Positions 7,601 through 16,852 are shown, numbered from the stretch's first letter. The stretch: 20,482 nt of DNA from Chara braunii (GCA_003427395.1 BFEA01000601.1:545103-565584); one strand, 5' to 3'. Numbers and translations are program-made. Notes: generated by a model from the sequence alone, not told the origin.

Positions 7601-8840
7601 TTGCACCTAGTGATGAAGATGCATGAGTTTGAGAGGCCAAGACTATCCACTCTGGCACGTAACTCGAACACCACTAACAGAAGTGGTAGCACGGTTGTTG
7701 TGCAGAAGAGAAGAAGACACAAGACATCTCTCTTAATAAGCAATGATCTTCCTTCTGGCATTACTCTGGACAATTACTATCCTGAGGATGCTAAACCAAT
7801 GATCGAGTAGGAACTGAGCTAAATTCAAGCACAGGAAAGTTTGCTTTGTGTGAGTATTACAAGCCGCGCGTATGTCTCCCAGTGCTTCCTACGATGACTG
7901 GAAACAGCATCAGCAAGAAGGCACAAGCAGGTAGATGCACATGCTCACGCAAGGATAGTCATTGATGACCTTGCAGACCTTCAAAACGAACCTACCAAAA
8001 TTCCAGAATGGTTCGCAAGAAGAGGCAGCATGTCCCATGCAGATTGGGTTGAACTCTAAAAGCAACTTGAAGACCTCACTAAGGACCGGAGTCAGAATGA
8101 GTACCTGGTCTGGCAGGGAGCGTCTGTGCCAGACGAGGGAGGAGAACTTGCAGACCTTTAAGGTAGGGCACTTTGAACAACTTCCACGCAATTGAAAAGA
8201 CACTAAGATGGATAAAAAGAGCCTCACTTTTCTAGTTCTTCAAAGAAATGGTCATCGTACACTGACATCCTTGACTTTACACAGCACATCAGAAAGAGTA
8301 TTTCAATATTGTGGCTGATAAGTCGTCACAGAGAGCAGACTTCCAGGGGGCAATGGATACACATCCAAATTCATGCACATCCAGAAGGTCAAATTCTGAT
8401 CAGGCAATCCGCAAAGGTACACAGTAGGTTTGCTTACCTCACAGATAATAGCTGTTCAAGATTGAGCACTCATATCAAGTGCATTTTAGACTCGATAAGA
8501 CAACTATCAATTGCAATAGTTTTGGGCCCACATATGACAGAAGATGTCCACAACAGATGCCCAGCATATGTTAGGCACGTCTATGTTGCTGAGACGACTA
8601 ACCTATTCCTTTTGGACCAGGAGAGTCCATGGCCATTGACTTTTCTGGACACAACCTTGACCAGCAGGAACACAAATAAAAAAACATGCGAGGTTCTGCA
8701 TCAATAGTCCCAAGTTCCCAGAGGTCATACTGCTACAGGGAATTGACAGAACAGATTTAGCTATCCAGTTCTTTCTGGAAACACTGCGTTTTACGATTTT
8801 GAATGTCTAAAAGCAGTCTTACCAGTGTTAGCACATGGCC
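7601..8840. other. No recognisable gene (1.2 kb)
   Basis: Open frames at 7601-7810 and 8309-8707 and a broken frame around 7940-8160 have no motif I can name. The last reads as if once coding (IPEWFARRGSMSHADWVEL, then stop, then KQLEDL). Following protease-like remnants, it may be spacer or RT of the same dead element, but I do not see RT motifs. No repeats stand out. Confidence 0.35.
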
Positions 8841-9112
8841 AAATGTTTCGGGCCACGCGCCCGAGCATTGCCGTGGGTATAAAGTCTCCTTTCAAAAATC
8901 CCTGTTCTCGCAGTGTACTTAACAGCAGCCCCTTTGTAACAGCATTGAACCACTTCTCAATTGATTGATTCCTCTCTCTCTCTCTCTCTCTCAAATGTTT
9001 CGGGCCAAGCGCCCGAGCATTGCCGTGGGTATAAAGTCTCCTTTCAAAAATCCTTGTTCTCGCAGTGTACTTCCCCTTGTAACAGCATTAAACCACTTCT
9101 CAATTGATTGAT

Positions 9113-9116
<4 letters not shown>
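8841..9116. repeat. 152-bp tandem repeat, two units
   Basis: AAATGTTTCGGGCCACGCGC (8841) recurs at 8993 as AAATGTTTCGGGCCAAGCGC. The copies stay near-identical through GAGCATTGCCGTGGGTATAA and CTCGCAGTGTACTT to TTGATTGATTC. The second copy lacks about 13 bases after GTGTACTT. Each unit ends in a TC run (8972-8992 and 9116-9147), so the microsatellite was duplicated with the unit. Confidence 0.9.

Positions 9117-9206
<90 letters not shown>
9116..9206. repeat. (TC)n(AC)n microsatellite
   Basis: A TC run (9116-9147) passes directly into a CA run (9148-9206) with one TA interruption. Confidence 0.97.
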
Positions 9207-9207
<1 letters not shown>

Positions 9208-9388
9208 TAAAAGGGAAGCAAAAGAAAAAAAGGAAAGGAAATATTAAGAAACAAATTAGTAGGGGGGCAATCATGTTTTTCACCACCCCATGCTCCCTGA
9301 TTTTTATTTTTTTTGCTCAGCCAAAATGCTTGAAAATCCGCAAGGATGTAGCTTGGGTCATGGAGAAGAGGCATTAAAATATAGCCTC
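9207..9388. other. Intergenic, AT-rich, no gene
   Basis: No coding or RNA feature is seen. TTTGCTCAGCCAAAATGCTT..AAATCCGC (about 9310-9342) resembles TTTTGCTAAGCCAAAAAAAA at 10203, a diverged member of the repeat at 10140-10460. Confidence 0.4.
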
Positions 9389-9425
9389 CTGATGAGTTGG
9401 TGAAACTCCGAGGAAACAGTTTGTC
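9389..9425 (+). ncRNA. Hammerhead ribozyme-like core, copy 1
   Basis: CTGATGA is followed by a possible stem II (GTTGG / CCGAG around TGAAACT), then GAAA, then CAGTTTG with a GTC site at 9423-9425. This is the order of the hammerhead core, with helix III only about two base pairs plus the closing A-U. Here stem II has a G-G mismatch next to the core and a U-G pair. No sequence before CTGATGA pairs with that after GTC, so helix I is not formed locally. It is probably an inactive relative. Confidence 0.5.
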
Positions 9426-9479
9426 ACAGCCCCTCGTTTGTTGTCCGCTTCTCCCTCTCTGCCTACGGTCTACCGGGCA

Positions 9480-9718
9480 GCTCTATTATGTATATCGTCG
9501 ACCAGAATATACATATGCATCGTCAATTTCCATCTGGTGTGGGTGAGTGATAGCCTGCTTTGATTTTCGTGACAGGTACCTTGAGGGAAGTGGTTGGTAC
9601 CCGCCTCAGGGTTTCAGTGCCGGGCAGTCATTGATGCTCAACCACAACCGGGGTTAAGGCAGATTGCCACTTAACAGTGTAATCAGTTAGGGGATTCTGC
9701 AGACCGTAGAGGGTTCAA
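9480..9718. other. Intergenic, no gene
   Basis: I see no coding or RNA motif. The segment separates two same-strand copies of the hammerhead-bearing repeat. The copy-1 repeat body runs from 9389 to about 9510, with CTACCGGGCAGCTCT (9469-9483) and CGTCGACCAGA matching the distal part of copies 2 and 3. Confidence 0.4.
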
Positions 9719-9910
9719 CCTCCTGATGAGTCGGTGAAACTCCGACGAAACAGTTTGTCACAGCCCCTCGTTTGTTCTCTTGTCCCTCTCTGCCTACAGT
9801 TTACCGGGCAGTTCTGTTTGATGATACATATCGTCAAACAGAGCTGCCCGGTAAACAATAGGCAGAGGGGGAGAAGAGGGCAACAAACAAGGTATATATA
9901 TATCAGGAGG
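9719..9910. repeat. Inverted repeat (hairpin) of the hammerhead-bearing element
   Basis: CCTCCTGAT (9719-9727) pairs with ATCAGGAGG (9902-9910). TCTGCCTACAGTTTACCGGG and CAGTTCTGTTTGATGA pair with TCGTCAAACAGAGCTGCCCG and GTAAACAATAGGCAGAG, with loop TACATA near 9828. The right arm has TATATATAT where the left arm carries the hammerhead-like core, so the core would loop out of the folded strand. A further inverted fragment (about 9934-9975) ends at the same place. Confidence 0.8.
9723..9759 (+). ncRNA. Hammerhead ribozyme-like core, copy 2
   Basis: CTGATGA, a perfect five-pair stem II (GTCGG / CCGAC, loop TGAAACT), GAAA, a very short helix III (CAGTTTG) and GTC (9757-9759) follow in hammerhead order. 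All core nucleotides I know of are present. Very short helix III is reported for hammerheads in Penelope-like and related retroelements, which are thought to act as dimers. Helix I is not evident: CCTC upstream does not pair with ACAGCCCC downstream. The repeat boundary lies at about the CCTGATGAG end, so the helix I partner could come from an adjoining unit. Confidence 0.6.
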
Positions 9911-10129
9911 CTAGGATTCATCAAACATATATCGTCAAACTGCAGGCAGAGAGGGAGAAGAGGACAACAAACGAGTATATATATATATCGCCATATACAT
10001 GGTTACCAGCCTATACGTACAGATGCCCCGGGGCCGACCTCTGTACGTTTGGGGGTTTGGGGTCCCATTCAGGATCTGAACCTGAAGGGATTCGGCCCCC
10101 GCCAAACATTATTTCGGGCCCTAAACCTT

Positions 10130-10460
10130 TTTTTTTTTTTGGGAATTTTTATTTTGCGAGTTCTTTATGATGTGAATTACACGCCTATAAATTTTAAGGC
10201 ATTTTGCTAAGCCAAAAAAAATGAAAAGCCGCCAAAGATAGCGCATCAAAATGTGCTCCCCCACTCTATATTTTGCTATTCTTCTCTTTTCACTTTTTGT
10301 TTTCACTTTCTTTTGAGGCCTAAAGAATTTTATTATTTTTTGAATTTAGTATAAGAGTTTTGTATCATGTGTGATACACATCTATAAATTTTCAGGGCAT
10401 TTGACTAAGTCAAACAAAAATGAAAAATTGTCAAAGATGGCGGAGTTTAAAACATGCCCG
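10130..10460. repeat. AT-rich diverged tandem repeat
   Basis: Two units of about 190 bp are visible. The first has ACACGCCTATAAATTTTAAG, then GGCATTTTGCTAAGCCAAA (about 10181-10218). The second has ACACATCTATAAATTTTCAG, then GGCATTTGACTAAGTCAAA (about 10377-10415). Each is followed by AATGAAAA..GCCAAAGAT or GTCAAAGAT. Function unknown. This is the immediate left flank of the retrotransposon. Confidence 0.7.
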
Positions 10461-10608
10461 CCCACGCACTGATTTTAATTCTCTTCTTTTTTTCTTATTT
10501 TTATTATTATTATTTATTTTCCGTATTTTATTCTTATTTCAAAATTTTGGTAAAGAATTTGGATGTCACGCTGAGGCAAATGTTGTTCACTTTATTTTTC
10601 TGCATAAC

Positions 10609-10612
10609 ATAT
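10609..10612. other. Candidate target site duplication (ATAT), left
   Basis: ATAT precedes the TG start of the 5' LTR and ATAT follows the CA end of the 3' LTR (19912-19915). Ty3/gypsy duplications are usually 5 bp and the region is AT-rich, so four matching bases are supportive, not proof. Confidence 0.55.
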
Positions 10613-11524
10613 TGTAATGACCCGCCAAAAACACAGACTGAGAACACTGCTGATTTCTGGGATTTGCCACTGGAATGAATGCCTTGCTGTGATTCCCGCA
10701 TTCTGCTGTGGTTTCCAACTCTGTGTGTGTGTGTGTGCCTGCTGGTTTGTGTGCCTGTCTGAGTGCTTGCTGGCTGAGTGTGTGTGTGACCCGCAAGGGT
10801 ACTTGTTCGTTGAAAGGCCCCGCAGGGCCGGTACTTACCTGTGGCCGTGACTTTGAGGGTTGCAGGGGGGAAAACACTCAAGTAGCGGGGGTAGGCCCGC
10901 GACACTTAGAACAGCGGGGAAAAACACTCAAGTACCAGGTAGGCCGGTACCACTCAAGTAGTGGTAGAAGTGTCGGGTACTGGAGGCCGAGCAGAGGAAG
11001 ACAAAAGTTGGCATTTTTAGAGGCCCGGTAGCGGTAGGATAGAGGTAGGCCGGTACCAGTCCAAGTCGCCCGGGTCTAGGGCCTGTGCGGAGGATAGCAG
11101 AGCCTGCAATGATGTTTCCCTCCGAAAGGGAGGAGGTACCGGTTGCTGGGAGGCCGCTCGGCCAAGGAAGTCACCGCCCAGGAGGTCAGTAGGCCGCTAT
11201 ATCTCCAGGCAGAGCGAAGAGCTCTTCCTCATCTGCGGTGTGCAAGGATTGGCGACATGCTGCTGGAGCACAGCGCTGGCTGCTACAGCTCTGCTTGGAG
11301 TTGAAGGACAGCTGGAGCTCAGCCTGGCTATGGCGAGCAGTCCAGCTTGAGGAGGAGGAAGAAGGGGGGCTAAGGAGGAGAGTGGTGAGGCACCTACCTG
11401 GCTATGGTGGACACCGTCTTTATCACCTTGTTGGGCACTGCATCTGGAAGGCCCCAGTTGGGGTAGTGCCGCACCAAGGAAGCTCGAGGCAGAGTCAGGC
11501 ATGGCGGACCAGTCAGCAGCATCG

Positions 11525-11595
11525 TAGCTGCTTTGGGTTGTCCTTTGGACAGGAGTGCAGCGCCATAGCTGCTTTGGGTTGTCCTTTGGACAGGA
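11525..11595. repeat. 41-bp tandem repeat within the LTR
   Basis: TAGCTGCTTTGGGTTGTCCT then TTGGACAGGA occurs at 11525-11554 and 11566-11595, and both copies recur in the 3' LTR (about 19440-19510). It predates the insertion. Duplicated short blocks in LTRs are often enhancer-like, but that is inference. Confidence 0.9.
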
Positions 11596-11841
11596 GGGCA
11601 GGGCCCTCAGTAGTCCGCCATAGCCTATGCATGAGAGAGGAGGCAGAAGGAGGGAAGCCATAGCTATGGTAGACTTGTTGTTGTTGTTGTTGTGGAGTCA
11701 GCAGTAAGAGGGAACGTCGGATATTGATTCTGGTTCAATCATTCATTGTTATTATTATTATTGAGAGAAGAATAAGATTGGCGAAGTGGAGGAGGAAGGT
11801 GGAGAGAGAAGGGGGAATTGTCACTGGTCTTGCTGGTGTAC

Positions 11842-11883
11842 ATCTTCTTCTTCTTCTTCTTCTTCTTCTTCTTCTTCTTCTTT
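11842..11883. repeat. (CTT)n microsatellite in the 5' LTR
   Basis: About 13 CTT units, against about 10 in the 3' LTR (19773-19803). The nearby TTG run goes the other way: about 6 units here and 9 in the 3' LTR (19590-19617). The two LTRs have drifted in length since insertion. Confidence 0.95.
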
Positions 11884-11995
11884 CTCTCTCCTCTGGTCTC
11901 TATCTCTTTGCAAGTGCTTTCATTTCTTTCGCAATTGGGTAGCATTGTCTTTCATTGTGAATTTGCACTTTGGAAATGACCAGGATCGTAACAAT

Positions 11996-12007
11996 TGGTA
12001 TCGGAGC
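11996..12007 (+). promoter_or_regulatory. Primer-binding site (initiator Met tRNA type)
   Basis: TGGTATCGGAGC starts three bases after the LTR end. The standard complement of the plant initiator-Met tRNA 3' end is TGGTATCAGAGC, so there is one difference (G for A at the eighth base). The tRNA 3' end would prime minus-strand DNA synthesis here. Confidence 0.9.
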
Positions 12008-13306
12008 GGACTTACTTGCTGGCGAGAGGTGTTAGTCACCCTAAAACCTAATTCTGAATTAGGTTAGGGATAACCTAATCTCGGATTAGGGTTGGGAAGT
12101 TAGGGTCAAGTGGGGCAGTGAGGTATGTGGATACTGCCCCCGCCTGGTTAGGTCATGCAGGGTCGACATCAGACCTGACGAGGTTGCTTGAGTGATTGGA
12201 TGGGGTGGCGAGACTCGAAGGAGGCTGATTGGAGTAAGCGAGAGGGAGTAGAGAGTGAGAGGTACTCGCACCTGGAATCTGCACTTCAAGAAGACATTGA
12301 GTGACTTTTGGGCTTCCCCTCAAGAGGGAGACTTGATCGGAGGCTGCCATATCTGCATCGGAGAGCTGCAAGTTGCTACTTTGGTCTTCAGACATCGGCG
12401 GGGGATCCGACGTTGCAACAGGGGTGTAGGAAGGCCCTCTTAGTCGTGCTAGGACACTTTGTGCAGTGGTAGCTAGGGGTCAGGAGGACTTATGAGAGAG
12501 GGGGGTCAGTCGTTATCCATCTTTGGAGGTCGGGCCTCACAGGTAAGTGTCGTGTGACCTGGTTAGCCCGTGGGAGGTTGCTTGGTGCTTCATGGCCTGT
12601 TGGGGTGTGCTGGGCTCTCTTCCTCTTCTCGGCGGTCTTGGTTGTGTGTGTGAGCATGTGGATTGCTTTCTCACCTGAGGGATGGATGGATGGTGTATCT
12701 GTTCTAAATGACATATCCTTCTACGGTGCAACGTCTTTTCATTTCTGAGCGGCTGTAGGGGTGAGTTCTTGCTGAAAGTTGTCCTTTCCTTTTCAGTACG
12801 GTAGAGGCAGTTTGGGACTGACTTGGTACACCTATCTCGTTGGTCCTGGTCCACGACCTACTAGGGACCTTTGGGACTCAGTGTGACCAGGCCCAATGGG
12901 ACAGGACGTTTTGGGCCCAAATCTGTAGCGGTCAATGCATCTCTTTGCTGTGCTGAACTTGGGGGACATACGGCTAGCAAGGGCATTCCTTACAAGGGGA
13001 TTTTGACTGGTCTTACTGCATGTTATCACATACTGCCCCGCGTCTGGCTCGGCGACTGTTTGCACCCCTCGAAATCTCCATTGCTGCAGTTAGTTTTCTT
13101 CGGCTGATTTATTGTGGTACATTGTCAGGTTAGACAAGAGGGGATCTCCAGCTAATCTGATCGGGCCCGTTCGACAAGTCAGTCCTGTTCCATTCTTTTT
13201 TCTGCTGCGTGTCATTCTCTAAGTCTAAATGAATTGCCGCTCCGGCTAGGAGTTCTACCTTCTCCTCTGTGTGATTTACTGTTTGTTTCTTTCATCCGAA
13301 CTATCT
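12008..13306 (+). other. Long untranslated leader of the retrotransposon
   Basis: About 1.3 kb lies between the PBS and the first gag codon. It contains several ATGs and no convincing open frame. Overlapping hairpins at 12047-12093 and a strong splice-donor-like CAGGTAAGT (12540-12548) are the notable features. A leader this long makes simple scanning to gag unlikely without splicing, re-initiation or internal entry. Confidence 0.7.
12047..12093 (+). other. Overlapping hairpins downstream of the PBS
   Basis: CCTAATTC/GAATTAGG (12047-12063), AGGTTA/TAACCT (12061-12076, loop GGGA) and AACCTAATC/GATTAGGGTT (12072-12093) can each form and overlap one another, so they exclude each other in part. 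The position matches packaging or dimerisation signals of retroelements. That role is inference. Confidence 0.6.
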
Positions 13307-14942
13307 ATGTCCGGTATTGAGACGCGTGCGCAGACAGCGGCAAGAGAGAGAAGGGAGAGAGGTGGTGTTCTTTTTGAGAGTGTGAGGAAGGGCAAGAGTG
13401 TTCGTCCAAACGTCAGGAGAGAGTGGACCCCTCTTGAGAGATCTACTAACACCCCTTCCTCCGGCATGGCAGACATCACATCTGCCCAATGGCAAGCCAT
13501 GCTGGATGCAGCGGACGAGAACGAGAAACCGTTTTTCCAAAAGCGTTATGACGATGCCGTGCAGAGGGAAAGGGAGGCAGAGGCAGCAGCCAGAGCCACA
13601 AGCATTGCTGATCAGGTGGCCCTCCTTCACGTCCCGAGAGCGAATGCTGACCGGTTCCAAGAGAGGCTAGCTGCTGCCGTAGCAGCCTTGGTTCGACTGC
13701 AGACCTTGGAAGACCTTGAGTCCCATGTGACAGTTGTGGAGCAGCGAAACTAAGAGCTGCAGGCTGAGATAGTCAGCCTCAAACAGTCCCAATTGTCTGC
13801 CCCCCGTCCTAACCCTCGATCTGCTGCAGTCCCAGTCTCTCAACCTAACACAGTCCTCATGACGAGAGCAAGTGGAACTGTGACGAGCGCAGGAACCGGT
13901 GCCAGCTCCTCAAGCGGCAGCGCCGGCAATTCTGCACTGGTCATAGTCCCAAATGCAGGAACATCAGCCCAAAACGCCACAGTTCTTACTGACGTACAGT
14001 ACAGCGGTTATGTAGTGGACAAGCGGGCGGCCACTCTGCCGTCCAAGTACGACGGGGAAGGGCACATCACCTCTTGGTTCAGCTCCCTACGCTCATACTT
14101 CGAGGTACTGCGAACACCGAAGGAAGACTGAAGCATGATCATGGGCACAATACTGAGCCCGTCGTACGGAATTTCATTGAACTCCAAGCTGTTATGAGAG
14201 GATTGACCTGACTGAGTGGCTGAAAGTAACTCCTGTACGCACTCTTGAGGACCTCCTCATCACACGGTACCAAGATAAGCACGCTGCGCTCAAGGCAAGG
14301 CTGAAGCTTGAGGCCCTCAAAGGCCAAACATGGAGGACCTCCATGCAAGCTTTGGAACAGGACTTGACTGGTCTGTTCACCACTCCAAACCTGGGAATGA
14401 CCGACGTGTCTTGCATGGATGTAGTCATGGGAGTGGCCCCTAAAGAATACCTCTCCCTGCTAGAGGCGAAAGACTTCGCCAGGCGTAAAAAGGCACCCGC
14501 TGCAGGTAACAAATCACAACGCAAGCGGCATGGAAGCAGCAACCAGCTTGCCCTGCATGAACATCGGGAGGCTGAAGATCAGTCCTACACGGATGATCTG
14601 TCTCTGGATGACGATCTAGAGCCGGACTCCGATATGGGCTGTTCTACATCAATCATTGAGTCTGACGTGAATGAAGAAGAAAAATTTAATGCATTCAAAA
14701 AAACTGCTTCCAGCAAGGGGCCTAACAATGGTTCGGGTAGGGGAACTATAGCACACCTCCCCAAGAATGCGAAGATCCCTGAGAAACCGGAGGACGCTTC
14801 TACCAAGCCTTGGGAAACCCTCCGCATCAGTCAAAAAAAATGGGAAAGAAGATCCAAGCTGCGCGTGTGCTTGCATTGCCAAAAGCTTGGGCACGCTGCG
14901 CAGGACTATTATCGTCTGCAGGGAAACAAGCAAAGGGCGTAG
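13307..14942 (+). pseudogene. gag: Ty3/gypsy gag (capsid-nucleocapsid), broken
   Basis: I chose the ATG at 13307 (MSGIETRAQTAARERRER), which gives a basic N-terminus. An Ala/Glu-rich helical segment (about 13490-13790) looks coiled-coil. A Ser/Thr-rich linker follows, then the capsid-like part (ITSWFSSLRSYFEVLRTPKE, near 14065-14128). In-frame TAA at 13751 and TGA at 14129 break it. Two frame changes lie between about 14150 and 14205, after which the frame is open from 14205 to a TAG at 14940. An acidic stretch (14590-14690) precedes a zinc knuckle at 14868-14909. That knuckle has Cys-X2-Cys-X4-His but Tyr in the last metal-ligand position. The Gag would package RNA and build the particle. 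Confidence 0.85.
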
Positions 14943-14958
14943 AAGGCTGCTCCAATGA

Positions 14959-15468
14959 GTTGCAGGCCCCTCCAATGAACCTGAATCTGATCAACAGCCT
15001 ACTCTTGAAACCCGAAACGACGCTGAATCCAAGGCTGCTGCAGTTCGAGTGTTACACACTGAGCCTTGGGAGGAGTCTAAGGAAGTTGACTTCCACGCTC
15101 ACCTGGAACATTGGCTGCAGCTCAAGCAGCAACGCAGTGTTCAAGGGAGTATGGAGCTAACCTTCTTTAAGCTGCTCATTAACCGTCGATATATCCACGT
15201 GCTGATTGATAGTTGCTTAACAACCAATTTCTTTTCTCCTAACGGGATTCGTAAGGCGGGCCTGGGAATGAAGCAAGTGGAGTTGTAGAACCCTTGTCAG
15301 ACCCAAGTGGGCAACCAAGAGGTTGTCACCTCAACACATGTTGTCAAAGGTGTGCGCGTCACTTTTGACAAGGATCGCACCGTCACACATGAGCTGAACT
15401 TTTATGTCATGGACAAGTATCCGTTCGGCGCGGTCATTGGTTTAGGCTGGTTAAAGGCTCCCACCTCT
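14959..15468 (+). pseudogene. Ty3/gypsy retropepsin (protease), broken
   Basis: The frame opens after a TGA at 14956-14958 and runs to TAG at 15286-15288, then continues in the same frame. The active-site string is VLIDSCLTTNFFS at about 15199-15237. Gypsy retropepsins have D-S-G or D-T-G, so the Gly is replaced by Cys (TGC at 15214). The region ends with VIGLGWL, the counterpart of the ILGMDWL-type segment. The protease would cut the Gag-Pol polyprotein. With DSC instead of DSG and the internal stop it should be inactive. It is in a different frame from the gag end, but so many indels are present that no programmed shift can be argued. Confidence 0.85.
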
Positions 15469-16472
15469 ACCTATATTCCATCTACTTCTACTGTAAATAA
15501 TCACCCTACTGATGATCCAAGTACTTCGAATCCAGTCGTAATTGCTGTAAATTCTCGGTCTGATTTTCTTTCTCCTGATGAGGATGATCCTCCACCGGAT
15601 GTCCCAACAAACATTCGTCGTCTATTAGATCGATTCCCTGAAGTTCTGGCCGAACCTCGTGGAGTTCCCGAGCGTCTGGTCAAACACAAGATCGAGATAA
15701 TAGAGGGGAGTGTTCCTCCAAAGGGCTGCGTCTACCGTATGGGACAAGGTGAGTTGGAGGAGTCGAGGAGACAGATTGATGACATGATCGATCGTGGATG
15801 GATTGGGCCTAGTGAGTCGAAGTTTGGTGCACCTGTCTTGTTTGTACCGAAGAAAGGAGGCAAACTTCGGATGTGTATTGACTATCGTGGCCTGAATCGG
15901 ATCACCCGAAAGAATGCTTATCCTTTGCATCCCATAAATGATTTGCTAAATGCGGCAGGTGGGTGCAAGGTCTTCTCCAAGATCGACCTCAAGTCTGACT
16001 ACCACCAGATTGCAGTTGATCGAGTGACCAGCACAAAACTGCATTCAAGACACGCGATGCGCTGTACGAGTTTATCATTATGCCCTTCGGTCTTACGAAT
16101 GCACCAGCCACATTTCGGTGCCTCAAGGACAAGGTTCTTCGCCATCAGCTCAACAGGTTTGTTGTTGTTTACCTCGATGACATCCTGATTTTCAGCAAGT
16201 CCATGGAAGAGCACGTCAAGCACCTTGAGGAAGTTTTGCAGGTCCTCAAGGAGGCACAACTGCACCTCAACTTAGAGAAATCTAAGTTTGGAAGGGACAA
16301 CGTCGGGCACCGGTTGTCTGCAAACGACCTTGAGCAGGAGGCAACCAAGGTCGAACGTACGCGAACTGCTTTTCTTGGTCTGGCCTCATATTACCAGAAG
16401 TTTGTGCCCAAGTTTTCGGTCATTGCTCACCCACTCTCGAGAATAACAAGTAAGAATGTTGCCTATGTGTAG
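15469..16472 (+). pseudogene. pol: Ty3/gypsy reverse transcriptase, broken
   Basis: After a low-complexity linker, RT motifs appear in order. GWIGPSESKFGAPVLFVPKK and LRMCIDYRGLN are in the fingers and palm. FSKIDLKSDYHQI holds the first catalytic Asp. After a one-base frame change at an A-run (16035-16038) come MPFGLTNAPATF and VVYLDDILIFSKS, with the YLDD active site at 16170-16181. LASYYQKFVPKFSVIAHPLS is the thumb/connection. A TAG at 16470-16472 stands where a sense codon is expected before RNase H. All three catalytic Asp residues are present. Only the frame damage disables it. It would copy element RNA into DNA from the tRNA primer. Confidence 0.95.
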
Positions 16473-16852
16473 TGTGAGAAATGTGAGACTGCGTTCCAAG
16501 CCTTGAAAGAGGTATTGGTGAGTCATCCTGTGCTCCGCATTGCGGATCCCAACCTCACATTCGTAGTCACTACGGACGCGAGCCAATTTGGGATTGGTGC
16601 AGTGCTGCAACAAGATGATGGTGATGGTCTGCGTCGCTTGAGTATTACAGCAAACGCATGCCCAACCACAAGGTAGCTACCTCCACGTACATGCGAGAGC
16701 TCTACGCCTTGCGCGAGGCGCTGGCACATTGGAAGCACTACCTCTTGGGTCGTCGCTTCAAGGTCTCCTCAGATCATCAGACCTTGCAGTGGATTCAGAC
16801 ACAAACTGATCTCTCTCCTACACTGACCCGTTGGTTTTTAGTTTTGAATTGA
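16473..16852 (+). pseudogene. pol: Ty3/gypsy RNase H, broken
   Basis: The frame continues past the TAG with [20 protein letters not shown] (first Asp). It changes frame at about 16640, where one C appears lost. It then reads STYMRELYALREALAHWKHY (Glu) and FKVSSDHQTLQW (Asp). A further frame change near 16840 leads into HKKGRYNRVAGALSRHP, the connection to integrase, where VADALSR is usual and Gly replaces Asp. The enzyme removes RNA from the RNA-DNA hybrid. Catalytic acids are retained, frame is not. Confidence 0.92.

Larger units (their letters stand above)
10613..11993 (+). repeat. 5' LTR (1381 bp)
   Basis: It begins TGTAATGACCCGCC and ends GGATCGTAACA (TG...CA), and matches 18542-19911 over its full length. 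It contains GC-rich motif repeats (CACTCAAGTA and GGTAGGCCGGTACC recur at 10870-11060), a 41-bp tandem repeat (11525-11595), a TTG run (11675-11693) and a CTT run (11842-11883). It should carry the promoter, transcription start and polyadenylation signals, but I cannot place these. GCTATAT at 11195 is the only TATA-like string that caught my eye, and it is weak. Confidence 0.95.

Noticed and set aside
8309-8707. 132-residue open frame as a host gene
   Set aside because: No recognisable motif, no start context or neighbours to support it, and it lies within dead retroelement sequence. Recorded as unassigned.
8841-9116. CRISPR-like direct repeats
   Set aside because: Only two long near-identical units ending in microsatellites, with no spacers, in a eukaryotic repeat context.
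9734-10210. Plus-strand open frame (158 residues)
   Set aside because: It crosses the inverted repeat and reads both arms of the hairpin. No domain, so it is a by-product of repeat sequence.
11238-11663. Plus-strand 141-residue LTR open frame as a gene
   Set aside because: It is interrupted in the 3' LTR copy, shows no domain and contains the 41-bp tandem repeat.
13271-13306. Gag start at 13271
   Set aside because: The extra residues are hydrophobic and unlike a gag N-terminus. They fall in a pyrimidine-rich leader segment. The ATG at 13307 gives a plausible basic start.
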